Assembly: GCA_020746875.1 (NCBI GenBank)
Contig: JAGTJL010000002.1
Coordinates: 2,108,001 to 2,172,000 of the forward strand
DNA: 64,000 nucleotides
DNA from: Rhexocercosporidium sp. MPI-PUGE-AT-0058
Lineage: Eukaryota; Ascomycota; Leotiomycetes; Helotiales
Direction of reading: 5' to 3'
Part shown: piece after piece, positions 58,227 through 64,000 of the stretch
How the letters are laid out: the number at the start of each line of letters is the position of its first letter
Position numbering within the stretch: position 1 is the stretch's first letter
Position numbers and translations under genes: made by a program
Notes under the pieces: generated by a model
Seen by the model: only the letters and a program-made list of their open reading frames with translations
Told to the model about the DNA's origin: nothing
Databases searched by the model: none

Positions 58227-61200
58227 GATGATGGATGGCTGGTCTAATTAATGAGCGGCTGCTCGGCGAGCACTACCTTATGAGGTAAGAGGTAAGAGGT
58301 AAACAGGTGAGAGGTAAGAGAGCGTGTAGGGAGGGACGCGACGTGTGGACCAGAGCACTTCGAAACAGAAGCAGAAAGGAATGAAGAGGAGGGGGAAGGG
58401 CAAGCTGCAGTAGATGATGTATATTTGAAAGGCTACTACTGCTACTCCTGCTGTTGTGCACTGTGCACTGTGCTTGCTGACCTCCCTCCTACTGGGCATC
58501 CTCATCTACATCTACTGTACTGTACATCCCCATGGCATCCATCCATCTCCGTCAAATGCCCTTGCAGCCTGCAGTGAACGGAGAGCGGCGTGCCCTTGTC
58601 AACTGGCTGGCATCGGAGAGTAGAAGATCGGGCTGTGTTGACGGTGGAGGCGGCTCGCGATGCGAATCTCAGAAGAAGGAATTATCAGATCAGATCGGTG
58701 CATATCAGAGTCAAGAATGATAGGGCAGAGAAGACTTGTGCTTTATTCGGATAATTGATTTCTTGAGACACCGATCTTGAGCTTCACTGTCAAGAGGTAC
58801 TGTACTTGACTTGTCCGTGTCCCAGGAGAAGCTTTGCTGTACACACTGCCCACAGCTTCGCTTCATGTTTGCCCAGAGGACATCCCATATTTCCTTTCTC
58901 TGGCTTCATGCCAACATCCTAGCTCTATCACATCACATCATCTCACCTCACCTCACCCCTCACCGTTCTTCCGCTGCCTCTCCGAGTTGCATCGCTACGC
59001 GGATGGATGACCCATGCAGCTACAGTAGTCTGTTGTGTTGTGTAAAGCACTGTATGTAGCTACCCCTAGAACGCCACCATCTGAAGGTTTGCCGGTGCGG
59101 TGAGAAAGAGCAAAACACTTCGGGTAGTCGTCCCTTGTTATGAGTTTCCAAACCTCAAAGCGTGTTTACTCCGTAGACATTTCAAATCGTCTCCTCCACG
59201 TCATCAAAAAAAGAAACTTCTACAAGGCTTACCGGCAATACCCCGTAGATCGCAAGTTCTCTCCGCTACGGTACAGTAGGATTTTGAAAAACTCATGGCC
59301 TGGCGGCGTGGCTAATTTAGTTTGGGGCTACCCCTGCACCAAATGCAGGTACTCCCGCACCAGGGGGCCGCACGCCAGCATCTCACCACCAACTAAACAT
59401 CATTCCGTAGGTTATGGTTGGTGGGAGATGATTGCTTTTTAGTCAGGGTTAATTACTTAAGTACAAGGTACCTAGATTTCCTCTACTACTCTGTTGAAAT
59501 ACTGCGGCCGGCCTTCAAACCATGAATCCCGGAGGACGGAGATGAGTCTGTAACTTGGCAAGAATTCCGGGCTCAGCAATTATTTTTCTAAAGGATAGGC
59601 TGCATATATCTTGTGGCAGTGGAAGGGTAGTCAATGGTATTACAGACTGATGGGACAAAATGTTTCTATTTTCTTAAGTTGAGTTCATTATGCATACTGC
59701 TCCTCCAAATCTCATCGTGGAAGTAGCTACTCGTCGAGTGTAGAGCTGAAAGCTCGAGGGGGAAAGATCATATAGCAAGGTCCTTGTTCCAGTATATGTA
59801 GTTAGGAGATTAGCTTCCTCTCCTCTCATATGCTTGAGTAAATTTCAGATCTCATCATGCTCTATCCGAATCCTGCAGAGAGGATGCGAGACAGTCAACC
59901 TGTCTCCCAGCGTGCCTGGCAACCCAGCGCTATCAGCACACACTCTAACCATGAAGATAACAACGAGACTTACAAAAGTCTTCTTCCTACATTGCAAATG
60001 AGGGGACCGCAGCTATCGAGAATGCAATGATAATGTTTCTACTTATTTGAAGGGTTGATCGCAGCACGCTGAGATGTTGCTGGTGTCTGGAACGAAGAGG
60101 TGAAAATTGAGGATGAATGTAGAAAAAAATCACAGATTTGGGTTTTCTATTTGGCACACGAGGATTTCACAGTCAATCTAGATGGTCAGTATGTTTACAA
60201 TACGCAAAATACAGTCCGTCAACGGATCCAAAGGCTTCGTAAGAACATCGTGCTTTCTGATCTCCGATCGAACCAAAAGCAGCTTTCCAGTGTATCTAGA
60301 TGACGGTAGGGTAAATTGCCAGTCCAGTGGCAAGCAAGTGACGTTAAAAGTGCAGTAAGATAAATCAGCAACCTACAAAACTTCCTTCCCATCCAGTCAG
60401 TCAACCACCTCTCCTCCATCTCACCAAGATTGTAAATGTACCCCTGATCGGGAGCACTTACGATGAGCTCATTTCTAGTGTCAACAGATTAGGTTCACAT
60501 TCAGAGTTTACAGCCACGACATCAGAACGTCAGACAATGCGAGACTCGGAAATTAAGTTGTCTAAGCCGAATCTTCTATTTCGGGACTTAAATGCACTGA
60601 TGATCCGGAACCAATTCCCTGGGAGCCTGGGTTTCGGAAGGAGCTTTGGTCTGATATTGACCTCAGCTTTCGTCCGAGCAGACAGAAATGAGACGAAGCA
60701 AGAATCCGATGTTAGACCGTACAGTACCGAATCTAATCAAGTCCAAGATGTCTAAGAAGATGCTTTTTGATGCTAGCAAATGAGAAATAGATAACATGAA
60801 AATCCAAAAGTACTGTTGTGAAGTGGTGACTTGTAAATATAGAGGAATTTTTGAAAGTAATGAATTATAAGAAGGACATCCGTGCACAATGGGCAGAACC
60901 TACTCGCCCAATGGATGTTCCAGGTTCGGGATAACTTTCACGTAAGTTCTAATTGCTGACAATTCAATCGAGGACCTGTATTAATAGGCTTTGATAATAA
61001 GTGATTTCTTGAGCACCGAACGACCTGTTTACAAGATTGTGCCGAGTTGGTAAATTTCTTCGACATTTCAAATTGCATCTTTACACCGGCGTGCTATTCC
61101 TAGAATCCACTACAAATCGAGATACTGCTTCAAGGCTAATGTCATTAAGATGGTTTATTACCTCGTACAATTGCGGGCAAAAGCTAGTCGTGAACTTGGG

Positions 61201-61866
61201 TCGCGAGCGATACCAGGCCGAAAGATGGCTATACTAGGCTGTATTGGCCATAGTGTTAAAATAAGCGAAGCCAGAAAAAAAATTGATACAAAAGCTCCAA
61301 TCCTCTTTGATCTTCTGATTTTGAGATGTGCGGCGTCTCGACCTTTCCCCAGTTGCTCAAACATCCCCAAGCCTCTGGACCTCCGGGTCCTCGACGGTTC
61401 TGGTCCATGGTGTAGTCAAACTTTTATGAGCGTCAGTCGAAACACAGAGAAAACCAATTGCAATCGATTTCTCCATCCGTCGCGCCGAGTCGAGTTCGCG
61501 CCTATCGATTTGTCTGTAATGGGCTCATAGGTTTTTGCCGGGCTTGGTGCTGGATTCGGAGTGTGAACATACTATACTATACCTTGGGGGAATTATGGTG
61601 GTGGCTGGTGGTGTATGAGATGGATTGCATGATGTTGGCAAGGCAGACTCCGGGAAGCTCTGCATGAATATTTCACACGCCGGATGGAAGAGAGACAAGA
61701 AAGTAATGTTATTGAGTCTGGTATCCATGCGATTGTACCTAAATTACAGACTTGCGTCTGCGAAGAAATGCAGTTCTTAATTTTCCAGTGCCGAAACGCA
61801 ACGCAACGCATCGTGTCTCCCAACGCCATCATCCATGTATCATGCCGTCTCGTTCAAGGTCATTCA
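57853..61866. other. 4-kb gene-poor intergenic region
   Basis: Upstream of the CAP-Gly gene and downstream of the thioredoxin-PITH gene. Contains the TGGC microsatellite and only short open frames (under 130 codons) without family features, e.g. 60100-60303, 60537-60755, 61150-61530. No RNA gene or transposon recognised. Confidence 0.5.
58195..58226. repeat. (TGGC)8 microsatellite
   Basis: Eight perfect TGGC units upstream of the CAP-Gly gene. A degenerate AGGTAAG repeat follows at about 58280-58320. Confidence 0.97.
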
Positions 61867-63056
61867 TTACTCTCCGTGCTCATCACCAATCTTCTCCAAC
61901 TTTCCGAGGTCCCTCTTCTCTCCAGTCTCTCCAATAATTCTGACTCTATCCACGCGAACCTTGTCTCCATCTCCGTCTCCGTCTACGATGAAGAGGACCA
62001 GACTCGAGATGTTCTGGAACTTCACGAAGCGGAGGGAAAGGGTTGCAGTGCCTGTCTCGTCCCAATCCTTGGCCTCCAAAGTGATGCTTTGTGTTGCTGG
62101 AATATCATCTGCCTCTTCGAAGCCCAGAATATGTGCGCGATTCGTGTAGATCTGGATCGTCTTGGGTCTCATTGGCATTTCGTCATCGTCATCGGCGGTG
62201 GGAGGAAGGGACGTAATCTGTAGAATATTAGCACGACTTTTTGGCCGCAGAGACTCGGAGCTTACCTGGAGTGTGTGCACTTTCAAGGTGCACTGGAAGG
62301 GCATGAACAGCATGAGTTGCTCATCCGTATCACTTTCGACCCAATCTTTGCCTGCTGTAGCCGATACTTTACCCTTCTGCAATCCCGTTGGCTTGCCACT
62401 ATCGACCAATGTCCTGACTGTGCCAAATTCGCTGTCCGCATTCAGTAGCTCCAAGCCCTTGAGATCGACCTGATCCGTCACATCGCTATAGCCCCTTGGT
62501 AGGTCTCCTACACGCCAGTTGCTGCCACTTCCAGTTGCTCCTCCAAATCCAGATGAGCTAGGCCCGCCCTCAGCTTCTGCAGCAAGCTTCTTGACAACAT
62601 CCTGAAGTTTTCGAGGATCTGCGCCCTTGACTTTCTCGACGACCTGACCAGACTTGAAAATCATAAATGTTGGCATACTGTTGAAGCTATTAGCGTTTTC
62701 CTCCACCGATCCAACTCTGCCATGAGGTTGCTTACGCAGTGACAGCATATTTCGAGGCGATTTCCTTCTGGGTATCAACATTGACCTTGACGAAGGTGAT
62801 GTGATTCGGGCGTGAGAGTGAGGCGGAGAGTTGCTCGTATAGAGGCGCAATGGTCTTGCATGGTTCACACCAATCTGCGTAGACTTCTTGGGGTCAGTAC
62901 AAGCTCAAGATAGAGTATTGATATCCTTTGCGTAAACAGTGTAGGGCATTTGCAAGGAGAGTGGCGGGGTAACTCACAATCCGTTACTACAATCTGCGAG
63001 GATTGTAGGAGATCGCTGAATTGCTTCGGCGAGGCAACCTGGACTGTTTTTGACAT
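61867..63056 (-). CDS. Thioredoxin-PITH protein (TXNL1-like, proteasome-associated)
   Basis: ATG at 63056: MSKTVQVASPKQFSDLLQSS. The thioredoxin domain spans exons 1-3. The active site FYADWCEPCKTIAPLYEQL is formed across an intron (GTGAGT...TACTGAC...AAGAAG), followed by ITFVKVNVDTQKEIASKYAV and MPTFMIFKSGQVVEKVKGAD with the cis-Pro. The linker carries GFGGATGSGS. The PITH domain begins around GYSDVTDQVDLKGLELLNAD and contains MLFMPFQCTLKVHTLQ, RPKTIQIYTNRAHILGFEEA, SLRFVKFQNISSLVLFIVDG and RIIGETGEKRDLGKLEK. TXNL1 family members bind the 26S proteasome lid through PITH. The active site is WCEPC rather than the usual WCGPC, so the redox potential may differ. An intron at about 62220-62266 lies in the PITH domain. 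Confidence 0.92.
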
Positions 63057-63340
63057 CTTGAATGCTTGTGGAAGGTAGATAGTTGAGTTAGTTCTTTGTG
63101 GTTGTGGTTGTTGATTGAGAATGGAGGGGTCCAGGCCAGGTACGGAGGAGAAGAGGACTTTGGCGTGGGGTCTGGGCGGCAACAGGCGACGCGATTTTGA
63201 GTGAAGTGACTGATCAGTAACCTTAATTTTCACTCTTCTCAAAAACAACGATTCACCAATAATGCCCAACGTTACAAATCAACGAAGGAGCATGAATTAC
63301 CGATACAAATGATTAGCAACTACAAAGAAAAAGTGAATAG
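63057..63340. other. Short divergent upstream region
   Basis: 284 bp between the thioredoxin-PITH start and the kinase remnant. Nothing specific. Confidence 0.4.
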
Positions 63341-64000
63341 ATGCCGGACACTGCACCATATGACATCCTGTTCATGGACCAGACTCAGAATGAGGCCAAT
63401 ACTGTACCAACACCTAGTGATCTAAGTGGCTCTAAAATAAATGTTGATCCACGAGTCCTTTGGCTCACGACTTGTGAGGATGCAGCAGAGATTCGTCATG
63501 AGATTCGGCGTTCAGGTCAACCCAATTGAGGCGCACAATATGATGTATGTCGCTAAGTCCTCGACGGTGCCTGTTCATAGAGTTTACGCTATTTACCAGA
63601 GTCCTTCAGAGAATAAGAGCGTCGTCATATACATTGTCATGGATATGACACTTCTGGAATTATGGGCCAAGTTGGATCAGGCTCATAAACTACTATCGCC
63701 GAGACTCTTCGAACCTACTTTGATGAGCTGAGGCATCTAGAGCACCTAGGCTATTTCGGCAATATTACTGGTGGACCACTCCTTGATGACATGTTCTCAG
63801 CGATAAGGGGAGCTCAGGAACTGAAAACATCGTTTGACACAAAAGATGAATTAATAGACTATATAATTCGGATATACTCCCTCGATACTGGCGACCGGAT
63901 AGCCCACATACAAGACTCGATACTACTAATATGTTCTGCCCACTATTCTTCAGGCAATGGTTCACCTGTCTTCACCCATAATGACTTTTAGAGGAAGAAC
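63341..64000 (+). pseudogene. Decayed aminoglycoside-phosphotransferase-like kinase, cut by the window edge
   Basis: Fragments of the fungal APH/choline-kinase-like family occur in order but in different frames: an N-terminal piece (MPDTAPYDILFMDQTQ); GSRLVRMQQRFVMRFGVQVN then PIEAHNMMYVAKSSTVPVHR (nucleotide-binding lobe); VIYIVMDMTLLELWAKLDQA; then, in the first frame again, TLRTYFDELRHLEHLGYFGN, ITGGPLLDDMF and finally VFTHNDF followed by a TAG where family members continue with a Q/R-x-K-N catalytic loop. Frame shifts lie near 63440-63530 and 63690-63700. The 'Y-I-x-G' segment usually found after 'VMD' is absent. The last 30 bases of the window still contain the loop (RKN after the stop). 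Intact members phosphorylate small molecules; this copy is unlikely to. Confidence 0.75.

Noticed and set aside
1..64000. tRNA, 5S rRNA, snRNA, riboswitch, CRISPR or intact transposon
   Set aside because: I looked for tRNA B-box patterns, 5S-like internal sequences, regular spaced repeats, terminal repeats and transposase/reverse-transcriptase motifs and saw none; a covariance-model and repeat-library search would be needed to be sure.

Overview
This is nuclear chromosomal DNA of a filamentous ascomycete (Pezizomycotina; gene content and protein style suggest Leotiomycetes/Helotiales, but that placement is inference). The signs are compact single genes on both strands, many 45-110 nt GT-AG introns with CTAAC/CTGAC branch sites close to the 3' splice site, and typical fungal families (Zn2Cys6 regulator, DUF1479, DUF2406, DUF3602, AIM6-like). 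No bacterial-type operon, rRNA, tRNA, CRISPR array or intact transposon was seen.

0-12 kb is the accessory-looking part: a 2EXR/F-box-like protein (1.0-2.0 kb); a dead hexose-type sugar transporter (2.1-4.1 kb) with CreA-like sites upstream; a DUF1479 putative Fe/2-oxoglutarate oxygenase (4.8-6.4 kb); a divergent Zn2Cys6 regulator (7.0-9.3 kb); and a monocarboxylate-type MFS carrier (9.6-11.2 kb). Oxygenase, regulator and two transporters side by side resemble a small nutrient-catabolism cluster in partial decay.

12-33 kb holds a BAH-PHD chromatin reader, a DUF3602 glycine-rich protein, the mitochondrial phosphate carrier, a small CBS protein, a proline-rich orphan, a Fun30/SMARCAD1 remodeller, Vma21, a DUF2406 protein and ribosomal protein eL33. 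33-46 kb holds glucose-6-phosphate dehydrogenase, Erv46, Mex67 and a STAS-domain sulfate permease. 48-64 kb holds Bub2, an AIM6-like phosphodiesterase, a disordered basic orphan, a CAP-Gly (CLIP-170-type) protein, a thioredoxin-PITH protein and, at the right edge, a decayed aminoglycoside-phosphotransferase-like kinase.

Apart from the left-hand block the neighbours are unrelated housekeeping genes. Exon structures were built by hand. For G6PD, Mex67, Bub2, AIM6-like, eL33, PiC, Vma21, CBS, DUF1479, Zn2Cys6 and the 52.6-kb orphan the spliced lengths come out divisible by three. The most useful second-look items are micro-exons in eL33, G6PD and AIM6-like, a perfect CYS3-type palindrome upstream of the sulfate permease, paired CACGTG sites upstream of eL33, the broken transporter with its carbon-repression motifs, and a single-base frame break in the CAP-Gly gene. 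I did not find a clearly new multi-gene system.
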